From Caedibacter sp. 37-49 (lineage in GTDB: Bacteria > Pseudomonadota > Alphaproteobacteria > Caedimonadales > Caedimonadaceae): a stretch of 52,649 bases of DNA. Where the stretch lies: positions 1 to 52,649 of the forward strand of contig MKUV01000045.1 in assembly GCA_001898725.1 (NCBI GenBank), in the 5' to 3' direction. Position numbers and translations under genes: made by a program. A model generated the notes under the pieces. That model was not told where the DNA came from. It did no database searches and saw only the letters and a program-made list of their open reading frames with translations. Of this stretch, positions 1-9,169 are shown in pieces; the stretch's first letter is position 1; every line of letters starts with the position of its first letter.

Positions 1-51
1 ATATTGCTGGGATATATTTATGGCTAAAATAAATGTCGACAGAACCTAGTA

Positions 52-438
52 ACAATCGGAACCTTAACACTCGCTTTAACAACTTTTGCAGCAGAACCGA
101 CGCAAGAAATAGAGCAAGTTACTACAACTGAAACTTTACCCGAAGAACAAAACGTTGAAAAAACGACATCTCTCGAAGAAGAATCCCCTAAAGATAAAAA
201 GCAAGACAAAACAAAAAATAAGAAAAAAACGCGTAAATCTAAAGGCAAAACCGACAAAAAAAAGACCTCTAAAAATCAAAAATCCAAAAAGAGTAAGTCA
301 AAAAAATCTAAACCCAAAACTCTTGCTGTCGTAAAAGAAGAAAAATCAGAAACAGATAGTCTTCCAGAAACTCCAAAAATCTCAGAAGAAGAATCCCTCC
401 CTGAGGATTCAGACAATTCGAATAAATACGGAGAGTAA
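52..438 (+). pseudogene. Lys-rich exported protein lacking a start codon
   Basis: The open frame begins with a hydrophobic stretch (TIGTLTLALTTFAAEP) that looks like the h-region and cleavage site of a signal peptide. It continues as a low-complexity, Lys/Ser/Glu-rich tail of about 110 residues and ends at a TAA. No ATG, GTG or TTG lies in this frame after the in-frame TAA at 25-27. An ATG at 20 opens another frame, which stops after nine codons. One extra base in the AGAACC stretch near 41-46 would join that ATG to the signal peptide, so a frameshift (real, or a sequence error) is the simplest reading. The function is unknown. The tail resembles basic, disordered exported proteins. Confidence 0.5.
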
Positions 439-450
439 ACTTAGTCTCAA

Positions 451-478
451 TTAAGGCCACTTTAAAAAGTGGCCTTAA
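451..478. terminator. Bidirectional intrinsic terminator
   Basis: A perfect 13-bp inverted repeat (TTAAGGCCACTTT / AAAGTGGCCTTAA) with a 2-base loop lies between the Lys-rich ORF and the convergent membrane protein. It overlaps the latter's stop codon. It has no long T-run, so it may act as a shared hairpin barrier rather than a classical terminator. Confidence 0.7.
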
Positions 479-1200
479 TGATATTGTATCCAGATATGAT
501 AAAGGCTTAATGTTGCTAATAAAGAAAGAGCAATAAGGATAATATTTTCAATAACTAAGAAAGATAAACGTAATCTTGGTGAAATCATTAAGATAAATCT
601 TTGGCGCTGCTGTACAAGCTCTTTACGAACCGCATATCCTACAGTGCTTATTACACCTAACATTATAAGAAGAATTGTAAAAGAAGGCTTTAAAGCAAAT
701 AAACCAACAACAATCCAAACAATAAGGCCATAGAGCATTAAAAAGCCCCCATACCGTGTAGTCCAAAAAAGAAACGACTCCGTTACAAGCTTTTCGTCTT
801 TAATAAAAAAATTAATCATATAAGGCGTAACAAACCGACTCAATGCCATACTATAACCAAAAAGAACACTTCCCAGTGTTAATAAGAATAAAACATTAAA
901 AGTATCAACATTAATGCTTCCTAAAAAAGGCATATGGGCATGCTGTAATGTACGTAAAAGAACTGTACATGCACTTGCAAAAAAGGCTCCCCCTAAAATT
1001 GGCGCCCACGTTTGCATATGAAGGAACTTGAACATTTTTAAAACACTGTGAGATTCTTCAACAGGCTCCCCAGGTAGTAAGAAAAAAGGCGCTAATAAAA
1101 TAAGGACCTTTTGCCCAAGAGTTGTTTCAAAAAAAACATGAGAAGTTTGCTCAAAAAGAATTAAGCTTTTCCGTTGTAAACTCCTTAAAAAATTAAGCAT
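475..1200 (-). CDS. Polytopic membrane protein, unknown function
   Basis: This 241-residue protein is not one I recognise. Hydrophobic segments near residues 30-45, 65-85, 103-125, 150-192 (probably two helices) and 214-237 suggest five or six transmembrane helices. Between them are short basic loops, for example RKELVQQRQR before the last helix. There is no signal peptide with a cleavage site. An AGAGAG ribosome site precedes the ATG. The gene stands alone: its 3' end falls in the shared hairpin and about 250 bases of non-coding DNA lie upstream. I see no catalytic motif. Confidence 0.65.
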   Translation of the reverse strand: MLNFLRSLQRKSLILFEQTSHVFFETTLGQKVLILLAPFFLLPGEPVEESHSVLKMFKFLHMQTWAPILGGAFFASACTVLLRTLQHAHMPFLGSINVDTFNVLFLLTLGSVLFGYSMALSRFVTPYMINFFIKDEKLVTESFLFWTTRYGGFLMLYGLIVWIVVGLFALKPSFTILLIMLGVISTVGYAVRKELVQQRQRFILMISPRLRLSFLVIENIILIALSLLATLSLYHIWIQYH

Positions 1201-1310
1201 TACTTTTTACTCTCTAGATACTTTAATATAGCACGCCTCCCCCCCTTCAGATCAATAAATCATTATATAATCAAACAAAAACCAATTTTATCCCATAAAT
1301 GGAAAGGGGT

Positions 1311-1339
1311 TTGACAGGCAAGAATAAGATTTTTAGATT
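1311..1339 (+). promoter_or_regulatory. Possible orphan sigma-70 promoter
   Basis: TTGACA at 1311-1316 is followed after 17 bases by TAGATT at 1334-1339. It points into the 3' side of a minus-strand gene, with no plus-strand gene downstream. It could drive an antisense or small RNA, or be chance in AT-rich DNA. I see nothing else in the 1201-1453 gap. Confidence 0.25.
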
Positions 1340-1453
1340 ATTTTAAGTTTAAAATAGATTATCGGTTCAAGATCATAATGAATAAGAGCCTATAATATTT
1401 TATTAAAAAAAGAGAGTAGGTTTCTTAATCTAAAAAATTGTAATAGCACTTAC

Positions 1454-1972
1454 TTATTTTGCTTCTTTCATCCAATCTTTAAAAATGGTCTCACTTATTT
1501 TGTCTATAGGCTTTCCCTTGATAACCCAGTCCACAAATTTTGTTAATCCATCACTGAAACGAGTGCAATTACTACTATAAGCAGCAACAGCGTCTCGCAA
1601 ATCCGAAGGAGTACGTACAGTACGAATTTTTATTTTCTCATTTGTAAATTTCGTAAACTCAGCAAACCTAAGATTGAAAACTTTTTTGCCCTGATAAGCT
1701 TTTTTAAGCTTTTCTGAGCTAAAAAGACTTGGTTTTTTGATGTTATCAAACTGCTTCCCTTGCTCTTTAACATGTTGGTACACTTTTTCACAATTTGCTA
1801 TTGCTTCTTCAGATTGCTTTCTCATTTCTGGTGAAATAGTTGTGGACAAAGAATCTACAGCTGTTTTTTTCAATGCCGGTGAAGTAGCAGCTGCGAAACG
1901 GCCTTCTGCACTCTCAAAATGAGAGAAAAAGATAGTAAAACCAATATAAGATAGAAGTAATTCTTTTTTCAT
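1454..1972 (-). CDS. Small exported protein, unknown function
   Basis: This 172-residue protein has an N-terminal hydrophobic segment (about residues 4-22, ending near FESAEG) that fits a Sec signal peptide. The rest is a Lys-rich, helix-prone mature part with two cysteines, in NCEKVY and SSNCTRF. An AAGGAG ribosome site sits just before the ATG. I recognise no family. It is the first of several short exported proteins of unknown role in this window and appears to be transcribed alone. Confidence 0.65.
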   Translation of the reverse strand: MKKELLLSYIGFTIFFSHFESAEGRFAAATSPALKKTAVDSLSTTISPEMRKQSEEAIANCEKVYQHVKEQGKQFDNIKKPSLFSSEKLKKAYQGKKVFNLRFAEFTKFTNEKIKIRTVRTPSDLRDAVAAYSSNCTRFSDGLTKFVDWVIKGKPIDKISETIFKDWMKEAK

Positions 1973-2082
1973 CTAACGATCTCCTTAATACAATTAATAA
2001 GATTAATTTACATTATTAAAATTAATTACTGATTAAGAAATTGATTATTTTTCTAAGAGGAAAATGAACCCTAAGCCTGCTT

Positions 2083-3120
2083 TTAAAGTCTCTTTAGACC
2101 TTGTATATACTTAAAAAAATTAATGTACTGCGCGATGATTTTTTCTTCTGTAAAACTATTCAGATAAGATTGGTAACCTGCTTGTGAGATCTTTTTACGA
2201 AGAGTTTTGTGGTGGAGAACTTCTTGGATGGCCGCAGCCAACTGATCAATATCCTCAATCGGCACAAGAAGGCCATTTTCGCGATGAGTTATAAGGCTCT
2301 TAGGTCCTGCACTTTCAGCTGCAACGACGGGCTTTTGATGGGCCCAAGCTTCTATAACCACATTTCCTAAAGGTTCAATACGTGAGGGACAAACATAGAC
2401 ATCAGCAGCTTTATAAAGAGCACTAACATCCTTACACCATCCTAGAAATCGTACTCGTTCAGTCACTTGATACTTAGAAGCCAACCTTTCAAGATTTTTA
2501 TGCTCTTCACCTTCTCCGCCTAACCACAAATAAGCGCCTGGAATTTTGGCAAGTGCTGGAATCAAAATGTCAAAACCTTTATTAGGGTGTAAGCGTCCTA
2601 GAGACAAAATAATTTTAGCTTCTTTTGGCGTTGCTAAAGCTTCTCGATCTTTCGCAATAGAATCAGAAGGAGCATCCACAAAATTTGGAAGATAATGACT
2701 AAACTCAAGCGGCCATCCTTGCTGCGTAAAGTAATCACAAAGATCTTGAGTATTGCCAACTAAATGATCAGCTTTTTGATAATATTTAAGATTATAATAT
2801 CCGCCTAAACGCGCAACAGATACATAAGGACCTTTTGGACAAAATTTACTTGCTCGACTCATCCAAGTTAAAACAACATCTGGATTAAAGGTCGCTATTG
2901 TACGCCTAAGAATATGCGATGTTTGAAAATCAAAAATACTTCCAAATGGCGCCACAATAGGCGTTAAACCGTTTTTTCTTAAAAAAGCAACGCGATCTGG
3001 ATGCGGACGCACAATGACAGCTTGATGAATATTTTTTTTATGAAGCCCAACGACAAGCCGATCAAAAAATTTTTCAGCGCCTCCTTTTTCTCCTCCTGCC
3101 ATAAGTTGTAAAACACGCAT
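2083..3120 (-). CDS. Glycosyltransferase family 4 (GT-B fold)
   Basis: A GT-B glycosyltransferase that would transfer a sugar from a nucleotide-sugar donor in envelope polysaccharide, LPS or glycolipid synthesis. The acceptor is unknown. The N-terminal acceptor domain opens with MRVLQLMAGGEKGGAEKFF, which contains the usual G-GGAE loop. The C-terminal donor domain has LSLGRLHPNKGFD, RVRFLGWCKDV and the PLGNVVIEAWAHQKPVVA block, a variant of the EX7E region. I chose the ATG that starts the conserved motif. An ATG four codons upstream (3132) is the alternative but has its AAGG site immediately against it. No other polysaccharide genes are adjacent. Confidence 0.88.
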   Translation of the reverse strand: MRVLQLMAGGEKGGAEKFFDRLVVGLHKKNIHQAVIVRPHPDRVAFLRKNGLTPIVAPFGSIFDFQTSHILRRTIATFNPDVVLTWMSRASKFCPKGPYVSVARLGGYYNLKYYQKADHLVGNTQDLCDYFTQQGWPLEFSHYLPNFVDAPSDSIAKDREALATPKEAKIILSLGRLHPNKGFDILIPALAKIPGAYLWLGGEGEEHKNLERLASKYQVTERVRFLGWCKDVSALYKAADVYVCPSRIEPLGNVVIEAWAHQKPVVAAESAGPKSLITHRENGLLVPIEDIDQLAAAIQEVLHHKTLRKKISQAGYQSYLNSFTEEKIIAQYINFFKYIQGLKRL

Positions 3121-3251
3121 TTTTATCGACATCCTTCTTGAAAATTCTTTTAAGATTTATAATATTTTATTCTTTAATGTACAGGTGAAATTAGGTAAGA
3201 TTGACAATCTACTGCATAAAAGCTAAAAAAAAACTTGTAAAGAGGAAGCTT

Positions 3252-3626
3252 ATGAAACTATTTACTTTTGCCATCTTATTTGGGATCAGTTTTTTTATCC
3301 AAAGTGAAGGTCATAGCTACAAAAGTCAGCTTACTTGTCAAAACCTTACAGATAACCTTAATCAACTTTTAACAGATTTTCCAGATGGTCGTATCCGAGG
3401 ATTTTGTAATGCGGCCGAGCTTTCATGTGAACGTTTTAAACAACTCGAAAAATTAGAAAAAGCAATCCAAACAGCAACACCTAAAAACAAAGAAGAACTT
3501 ATGGCACTTTGGCATGCACTTTCACCTAATATTACAAGCCAAATGGCATTAGATTTAGATGCCTGTGAACTAGCTTTATTCGCATTCTTTCCACAGCAAT
3601 ATCGACAAAAATTTTTAAAAGAATAG
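3252..3626 (+). CDS. Small exported Cys-containing protein
   Basis: The product is 124 residues from the ATG preceded by AGAGGAAG. It starts with a signal peptide (MKLFTFAILFGISFFIQSEG). The mature part carries four cysteines (in LTCQNL, RGFCNAA, LSCERF and LDACEL), an even number that would allow two disulfides in the periplasm. An upstream in-frame start would add 17 basic residues and spoil the signal peptide. I do not recognise the family. It is separated from znuA by about 125 bases. Confidence 0.6.
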   Translation: MKLFTFAILFGISFFIQSEGHSYKSQLTCQNLTDNLNQLLTDFPDGRIRGFCNAAELSCERFKQLEKLEKAIQTATPKNKEELMALWHALSPNITSQMALDLDACELALFAFFPQQYRQKFLKE

Positions 3627-3750
3627 TTTTCTTCTTGCTTATTTTATCTCGAAAAAAGTTTATTAAATAATAATAATCTAGTCAAGTAATCGACATCTTC
3701 AAGATGATCAGCTATATTTTAAATTTGATAAAGTAGGTAGATATAGAAGT

Positions 3751-4650
3751 ATGCGTCTCCTTTTTAAGTTCTTATTATTAATTTTTTGTTTCTCTTATAA
3801 AGGTGAGGCGGCTCCTCGTGTCCTTGTTACGCTCCCTCCTATTTATTCATTGGTTGCTGGAATCATGAAGGATGTAGAGACGCCTATTCTTCTTTTAGAT
3901 GGTCTTATCTCTCCTCATCACTACTCTCTAAAACCCTCAGATTATCGTAAAATTGAAAGCGCCGATGTCATTGTATGGATTGGTCCCAACTACGAATCCT
4001 TTTTAGAGAAAGCTATTAAACAAAGCACATCCCAAAGAATTCAAATCATTACTATTCCTAACCTTATTTTATTACCTCTACGCTCACACAACAATTGTCA
4101 CTCATGCTCTCACTTACATGCGTTAGAACCTGATGCTATGGATCCTCATGTGTGGCTCACACCTTTAAATGCTCAAAAAATTGTTGAATTTATGACTCAT
4201 AAATTAATTGAATTAGATCCACAAAATGCTTTTTCATATAAAAAAAATGGAGCTCTTCTAACTTCAAAACTTAAGCATCTTCATCAAGAACTATCTCAAA
4301 AGTTGCAGTCTTTGAAAAACTATCCTTTCCTCGTATTTCATGATGGTTATCAATATTTTGAAAAAGCTTACGATCTTAAAGGCTTAGGTGCCTTAACCTT
4401 AGACCCTGAAATCCCTTTAAGCATACAAAGATTAAAATCTTTGGAAGCGCAAATAAAGCATCAAGGTGTAAAATGCATTTTTGGAGAAACGCAATTTTAT
4501 CCTTCTGTTATTAAGACATTAGCTCAATCTACACACATTAAAATAGGAAACTTAGATCCTTTTGGAACAAATTTTGTTCCCGATGAAACACTTTATTTTA
4601 AAATGATGCTTCAGCTTGCGGATAACTTTTTAACCTGTCTTAGAGACTAA
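3751..4650 (+). CDS. znuA: Zinc ABC transporter periplasmic binding protein
   Basis: A solute-binding protein of cluster A-I (TroA/ZnuA). It would capture Zn2+ in the periplasm and deliver it to a ZnuBC permease. A signal peptide ends near residue 20. Predicted ligands follow the family pattern: His56 in SPHHYSLKPSD, His133 in DPHVWLTP, His197 in FHDGY and Asp269 in LDPFG. Between the first two is a short His/Cys loop (HNNCHSCSHLH, about residues 113-123), typical of zinc rather than manganese binders. The permease and ATPase genes are not next to it. nadK follows after 7 bases, so the two are probably co-transcribed. I saw no Zur-box. Confidence 0.9.
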   Translation: MRLLFKFLLLIFCFSYKGEAAPRVLVTLPPIYSLVAGIMKDVETPILLLDGLISPHHYSLKPSDYRKIESADVIVWIGPNYESFLEKAIKQSTSQRIQIITIPNLILLPLRSHNNCHSCSHLHALEPDAMDPHVWLTPLNAQKIVEFMTHKLIELDPQNAFSYKKNGALLTSKLKHLHQELSQKLQSLKNYPFLVFHDGYQYFEKAYDLKGLGALTLDPEIPLSIQRLKSLEAQIKHQGVKCIFGETQFYPSVIKTLAQSTHIKIGNLDPFGTNFVPDETLYFKMMLQLADNFLTCLRD

Positions 4651-4657
4651 AATTAAT

Positions 4658-5416
4658 ATGAAAATTGCATTTGTAGCCAGTTCTCAACCTGAAGCTCAAA
4701 AAGCTTTAGTTCTTTTAAAGAAAAGTTATAGCTCAGTTCCTCAGGAGCAAGCAGATATTATCATTTCTCTTGGTGGAGATGGCTTTATGCTGGATATCCT
4801 TCAATCAACAATCAATAAGAATATCCCTGTTTTTGGCATGAATTTTGGAAGCGTTGGCTTTCTAATGAATAGTTATAATCCATTAGATCTTGAAACACGA
4901 TTAAAAAAAGCTAAGCCAGTTCATCTTCATCCTCTTGAAATGCGCGTTAAAACGACTCACAATACCCAGCATAAAGCCTTAGCAATCAATGAAGTTTCTC
5001 TTTTAAGGCAAACTCATCAAGCCGCAAAAATACGCATTGTTATTGATGATATTGAACGACTTACCGAAATGGTCTGTGACGGCGTTTTAGTTGCAACACC
5101 TATTGGTAGTACAGCTTATAATCTTTCGGCTCATGGGCCAATCATTCCTTTAAATGCTAAACTCTTGGCCCTTACTCCAATCAGTCCCTTTAGGCCTCGT
5201 CGATGGCGAGGTGCTTTGCTTCCTCATACAACGAGAGTGCAATTTGAAATTTTAGACCCCCAGAAACGTCCGGTAAGCGCAGTTGCTGATTCTACAGAAA
5301 TCAGGGATGCTCAATTTGTTGAAATTTGGGAAGATTCTTCTAAAATTTTTACTCTTTTATTTGACGAAAACCATGGCTTTGAAGAACGCGTGATTCAAGA
5401 ACAATTTCAGGCTTAA
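4658..5416 (+). CDS. nadK: NAD kinase
   Basis: Phosphorylates NAD+ at the 2'-hydroxyl to give NADP+ in the cytosol. The 252-residue length matches the short alphaproteobacterial form. Visible motifs are GGDG at residues 39-42, the NE pair at 111-112, the nucleotide-binding GSTAYNLSAHGPI around 150-162, and TPISPFRPRRWRG, which contacts the substrate. It follows znuA closely and ends just before the convergent gshA stop. Nothing unusual in sequence. Confidence 0.95.
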   Translation: MKIAFVASSQPEAQKALVLLKKSYSSVPQEQADIIISLGGDGFMLDILQSTINKNIPVFGMNFGSVGFLMNSYNPLDLETRLKKAKPVHLHPLEMRVKTTHNTQHKALAINEVSLLRQTHQAAKIRIVIDDIERLTEMVCDGVLVATPIGSTAYNLSAHGPIIPLNAKLLALTPISPFRPRRWRGALLPHTTRVQFEILDPQKRPVSAVADSTEIRDAQFVEIWEDSSKIFTLLFDENHGFEERVIQEQFQA

Positions 5417-5419
5417 TTG

Positions 5420-6733
5420 TTAAAAAGTATTTTCTTCAATAAAAGTATTCAAATTTTTCTGTTTATTGAAATCTTCTGATTTTAAACGTTCTTCAAGGTA
5501 TTCTAGATAACTCACTTCAGTTATTCCCTCTGTATCTCTAAAACCACGATTTTTTAATCCTGTATGAGAAAGCTTTAACAATTCTTTCCACCACTCACGC
5601 AGTATCTTTCGTTGAAAAGAGGCTTCAAGTCCTAACCGCGGCACTTCACGATACAATTTGCTCACGTCTTCATAAGACCAATTTTTAATAACTTCATAAG
5701 CTTCGTATAAACTTTCTTTATCATAAAGCAATCCTACCCAAAACGCAGGTAAAGCAAGAATATGGCGCGCTGTTCCAACATCAGCACCACGGAGTTCTAA
5801 ATAACGCTTAAGTCTTACTTCTGGAAACAATGTGCTTAAGTGATCTTCCCAATCCTTTATGGTTGGTAATTCTCCTGGTAAAATAGAGAGTTTTCCTTGA
5901 AGAAAATCTTGAAAAGACAACCCTAATGCTGAAATATAGTTATCTCCTCGTTTAACAAAATACATGGGAACATTCAGAGCATAATCCACATACTTTTCAA
6001 AATTAAAATTTGATTCAAAAACAAAAGGTAAAAGACCACAACGCTCTGGATCAGTATCTTGCCAAATCGCTGCTCGATAACTTTCATATCCACTATCTTG
6101 TCCCTCTCTCATAGGCGAGTTTGCAAAAAGTGCTGTTGCGAATGGCTGTAGGGCCATTGCGACTTTAAATTTAAGTGCCATATCTTCTTCAGAAGAAAAA
6201 TCTAAGTTTACTTGAACAGTGCATGTCGCTGTCATCATATCTAAGCCAAGCTTCCCCTTTGTAGGCATATACTGGCGCATAAGGCGGTACCGTTCCTTTG
6301 GCATCCAAGGAATATCTTCTCTTGCTGAATATGGATCAACTCCCACCCCTACGATGCGAATTCCTAAAGATTCAGTGATAGATTTAAGCGCTATTAAATG
6401 ATTGTTAAGTTCATCTTTTACATCGTGAATAGTTAAAAGAGGAGCACCCGAAAGCTCAAATTGACCTCCTGGCTCTAAAGAAATGCTTGCATCTTTTTTT
6501 TTCAAGCCAATAAGCGTTGTATTTTCAAAAACAGGCGTCCAACCATGAGATTGAAGCCTTTCTAAAATTTCTTTAATGCCACTCTCATAAGAAATTCTTT
6601 TAAGAGATTTCTGATCAAATAATAATTTTTCGTGTTCAACACCAATACGCCATTGATTTTCTGGCTTTGACCCCTCTGAGAAATAATTAATCAGGTCATC
6701 TTTTGAATGGATAAAGATTTGATCAGTCATCAC
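5420..6733 (-). CDS. gshA: Glutamate-cysteine ligase (plant/alphaproteobacterial type)
   Basis: Joins glutamate and cysteine with ATP in the first step of glutathione synthesis. The 437-residue protein matches the GCS2-superfamily form of alphaproteobacteria and plants, not the enterobacterial GshA. Diagnostic stretches are RIGVEHEKLLFD (about residues 29-40), SLEPGGQFELSGAP, MMTATCTVQVNLDFS and NSPMREG. The first two codons are both ATG, so either may start. The gene is convergent with nadK, and gshB is not in the window. Confidence 0.92.
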   Translation of the reverse strand: MMTDQIFIHSKDDLINYFSEGSKPENQWRIGVEHEKLLFDQKSLKRISYESGIKEILERLQSHGWTPVFENTTLIGLKKKDASISLEPGGQFELSGAPLLTIHDVKDELNNHLIALKSITESLGIRIVGVGVDPYSAREDIPWMPKERYRLMRQYMPTKGKLGLDMMTATCTVQVNLDFSSEEDMALKFKVAMALQPFATALFANSPMREGQDSGYESYRAAIWQDTDPERCGLLPFVFESNFNFEKYVDYALNVPMYFVKRGDNYISALGLSFQDFLQGKLSILPGELPTIKDWEDHLSTLFPEVRLKRYLELRGADVGTARHILALPAFWVGLLYDKESLYEAYEVIKNWSYEDVSKLYREVPRLGLEASFQRKILREWWKELLKLSHTGLKNRGFRDTEGITEVSYLEYLEERLKSEDFNKQKNLNTFIEENTF

Positions 6734-6873
6734 CGTTTCCTAATAATTTAAAGAAAAATAACATTTTTTTTACGCTTAATACTAGAATATCTTTTCTTTT
6801 TCATTTCGCTTGCTGTTTAAAGAAATTTCAGGTAGGTTCTGCATCAGAAATATCAAACAAGATAGGTTGAAAA

Positions 6874-7053
6874 ATGGCTGTCCCCAAGAAAAAAGTTTCT
6901 AAATCTCGTCGTGACATGCGTCGTTCGCATCACGCCCTCCCTCAAATACGTTCAGGAGAATGCACAAATTGTGGCGAACGTAAATTATCACACCACATGT
7001 GTCCAAAGTGCGGCCATTATCGTGGTCGAATGATCCTTGATATTAAAGTATAA
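6874..7053 (+). CDS. rpmF: 50S ribosomal protein L32
   Basis: A 59-residue ribosomal protein starting [17 protein letters not shown], the classic L32 N-terminus. It is followed by a zinc ribbon with the four cysteines in CTNCGE and CPKCGHY. It heads the widely conserved rpmF-plsX-fabH operon, which couples ribosome and membrane lipid synthesis. About 50 bases separate it from plsX. Confidence 0.97.
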   Translation: MAVPKKKVSKSRRDMRRSHHALPQIRSGECTNCGERKLSHHMCPKCGHYRGRMILDIKV

Positions 7054-7105
7054 GCGACTTCTCCTCGCGCAGATTTTTCTTAATGGTTGATGAAAGGGAT
7101 TCGGC

Positions 7106-8167
7106 TTGAGCATTCGAATTTCTATTGATGCAATGGGAGGCGACCAAGCTCCTTATGTAATCATTGAGGGGCTCGCCCGTATTGTTGAAGATTTTAAGGA
7201 TATCACTTTTCAAATTTATGGAAGTGACGCTGAAGTGTTGCCTCTTCTAAAAAATCACCAAAAATTACAATCTGTATCGACTTTTATTCCAACGACTGAA
7301 ATTATTTCTGCAGATACTAAACCCAGCGCAGCTGTTCGAGGTTTTAAAGACTCAAGTATGCGACAAGCCATCATGGCTGTCCGTGAAAAACGCGCAGATG
7401 GTGTTATTTCTGCGGGTAATACTGGTGCTTACATGGCTCTTGCTAAGATTATTTTAGGAACTCTTGAAGGGATTGATCGTCCAGCTATAACAGGTCTTGT
7501 TCCTTCAATTGTGGGACCAAAAGTTATGCTAGATTTGGGCGCAAATGTCGATGTTAATCCACAAAATATTATCGAATTCTCTTTAATGGGCGTTGCTTTC
7601 GCAAAGATTGTTTTACAATTAAAAAATCCTTCCGTAGGACTACTGAATATTGGGTCAGAAGAACTTAAGGGCAATGCTGTCTTACAAGTTGCTCAACAAA
7701 TGTTACGATCAACCAAATGTCTTGAAAATTATTATGGCTTCATTGAAGGCGATGACATTTCTAAAGGAACAGTTGATGTCATCGTTGCAGATGGTTTTAT
7801 GGGTAATATTTCTCTCAAAACGATGGAAGGAACTGCCCGTCTGATGTCACATTTTCTACGCCAAGCCATAGAGCAATCTCTTCTTTCTAAAGTTGGTGCT
7901 TTACTGGCTAGACCTGCTTTAAAATTTGTAAAAAATAAACTTGATCCAAGTAAATATAATGGCGCTCCTTTTCTTGGTCTTAAAGGAATTGCTGTTAAAA
8001 GTCATGGGGGGACAGATATAGCAGGATTTTATAACGCTGTTATGGTGACAGCAGATATGATCAGACAAAATATTAATCAAAATATTAGCAATATGATTTT
8101 GGAATTTTCTCATAAATTAAAAGAAGATGAGAGTTCTTTTCATTTATCCGTTAAAGGAGCTTCTTAA
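7106..8167 (+). CDS. plsX: Phosphate acyltransferase PlsX
   Basis: Converts acyl-ACP to acyl-phosphate, the donor that PlsY uses to begin phospholipid synthesis. It is a peripheral, membrane-associated enzyme. The 353 residues include the family N-terminus ISIDAMGGDQAP, the GVISAGNTGAYMALA loop and GVGLLN-like and DGFMGNISLKTMEG segments. The start is a TTG: no ATG gives the conserved N-terminus, and an AAAGGG site lies 6-8 bases upstream. The stop codon directly abuts the fabH ATG, which implies coupled translation. Confidence 0.95.
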   Translation: MSIRISIDAMGGDQAPYVIIEGLARIVEDFKDITFQIYGSDAEVLPLLKNHQKLQSVSTFIPTTEIISADTKPSAAVRGFKDSSMRQAIMAVREKRADGVISAGNTGAYMALAKIILGTLEGIDRPAITGLVPSIVGPKVMLDLGANVDVNPQNIIEFSLMGVAFAKIVLQLKNPSVGLLNIGSEELKGNAVLQVAQQMLRSTKCLENYYGFIEGDDISKGTVDVIVADGFMGNISLKTMEGTARLMSHFLRQAIEQSLLSKVGALLARPALKFVKNKLDPSKYNGAPFLGLKGIAVKSHGGTDIAGFYNAVMVTADMIRQNINQNISNMILEFSHKLKEDESSFHLSVKGAS

Positions 8168-9151
8168 ATGACCCATCCCGTACAGTGGCGATCTGTTATC
8201 GCTGGGGTTGGGGGCTACCTTCCTCATCGCGTCTTAACAAATGATGATCTTGCTAAAGTCGTTGATACCTCTCATGAGTGGATTGTTGAACGCACTGGAA
8301 TCCATCAACGTCATTTTGCCGCGGAAAATGAGCTAACTTCTCATCTCTGCGCCAAAGCGGCCGAATGCGCTCTTAAAAATGCAGAAAAAGATATCAACGA
8401 GATTGATCTTATTATTGTTGCAACAGCTTCACCTGATTTAACTTTCCCCTCAACTGCAGCACTTACGCAAAAACTCTTAAAAAATTCAAAAGCATTAGCT
8501 TTTGACGTCGCGGGCGTCTGCGCAGGCTTCCTTCTTGCTTTGCAAGTTGCCGATAATTTTATACGTTTAGGTCAAGCTAAAACCGCCCTTGTAATTGGGG
8601 GCGAAACGTTTAGCAGGCTTATTGATATGGAAGATCGTCGCACAAATGTTTTATTTGGCGATGGTGCTGGTGCGGTTGTGCTTGAAGGTATGAGCCCTGA
8701 AAAAGCAGGGAATCGCGGTATCCTTGGCGTGCACCTTCAGACAGAAGGTCAACTCAGTGATATTCTTTATACAGATGGCGGCCCTTCTTCAACAGGACAT
8801 GCAGGTAAGATCAGAATGTCTGGCCAAGAAGTCTACAAACATGCTGTTACCAAACTGACCGACTCTGCCGTTAAAATTTTAGCGAAATATAATATCACAA
8901 TTAATGATATTGATTGGTTCATTCCTCATCAGGCGAACGTCCGCATTATTGAATCAGTCGCCCAACGTCTAAACTTACCCCGTGAAAAAATTGTTGTGAC
9001 TGTAGATAAGCATGCTAATACTTCTGCTGCTTCAATTCCCTTAGCTCTTTGGACAGCAATCCAAGAAGGACGCGTGAAGCCAGGGGACCTCATCCTTCAT
9101 GAAGGCATCGGCGGTGGACTTATCTGGGGCTCAGCTTTAGTTAGATATTAA
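8168..9151 (+). CDS. fabH: 3-oxoacyl-ACP synthase III
   Basis: Initiates fatty-acid synthesis by condensing acetyl-CoA with malonyl-ACP. The thiolase-fold catalytic triad is visible: Cys118 in DVAGVCAGF, His254 in WFIPHQAN and Asn284 in KHANTSAAS. GGG(I)-type glycine loops lie at the C-terminus (HEGIGGGLIWG). The start ATG follows the plsX stop with no gap. In many alphaproteobacteria ihfA follows fabH. Here the operon ends and a convergent gene follows. Confidence 0.96.
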   Translation: MTHPVQWRSVIAGVGGYLPHRVLTNDDLAKVVDTSHEWIVERTGIHQRHFAAENELTSHLCAKAAECALKNAEKDINEIDLIIVATASPDLTFPSTAALTQKLLKNSKALAFDVAGVCAGFLLALQVADNFIRLGQAKTALVIGGETFSRLIDMEDRRTNVLFGDGAGAVVLEGMSPEKAGNRGILGVHLQTEGQLSDILYTDGGPSSTGHAGKIRMSGQEVYKHAVTKLTDSAVKILAKYNITINDIDWFIPHQANVRIIESVAQRLNLPREKIVVTVDKHANTSAASIPLALWTAIQEGRVKPGDLILHEGIGGGLIWGSALVRY

Positions 9152-9167
9152 AAGCTAGCCAGCTTTT
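9150..9167. terminator. Short bidirectional hairpin between fabH and the CPBP gene
   Basis: A 7-bp stem (AAAAGCT / AGCTTTT) with a 4-base loop fills the 18-base gap between convergent stop codons and gives A/T tails on both sides. The stem is weak but well placed. Confidence 0.5.
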
Positions 9168-9169
9168 CT

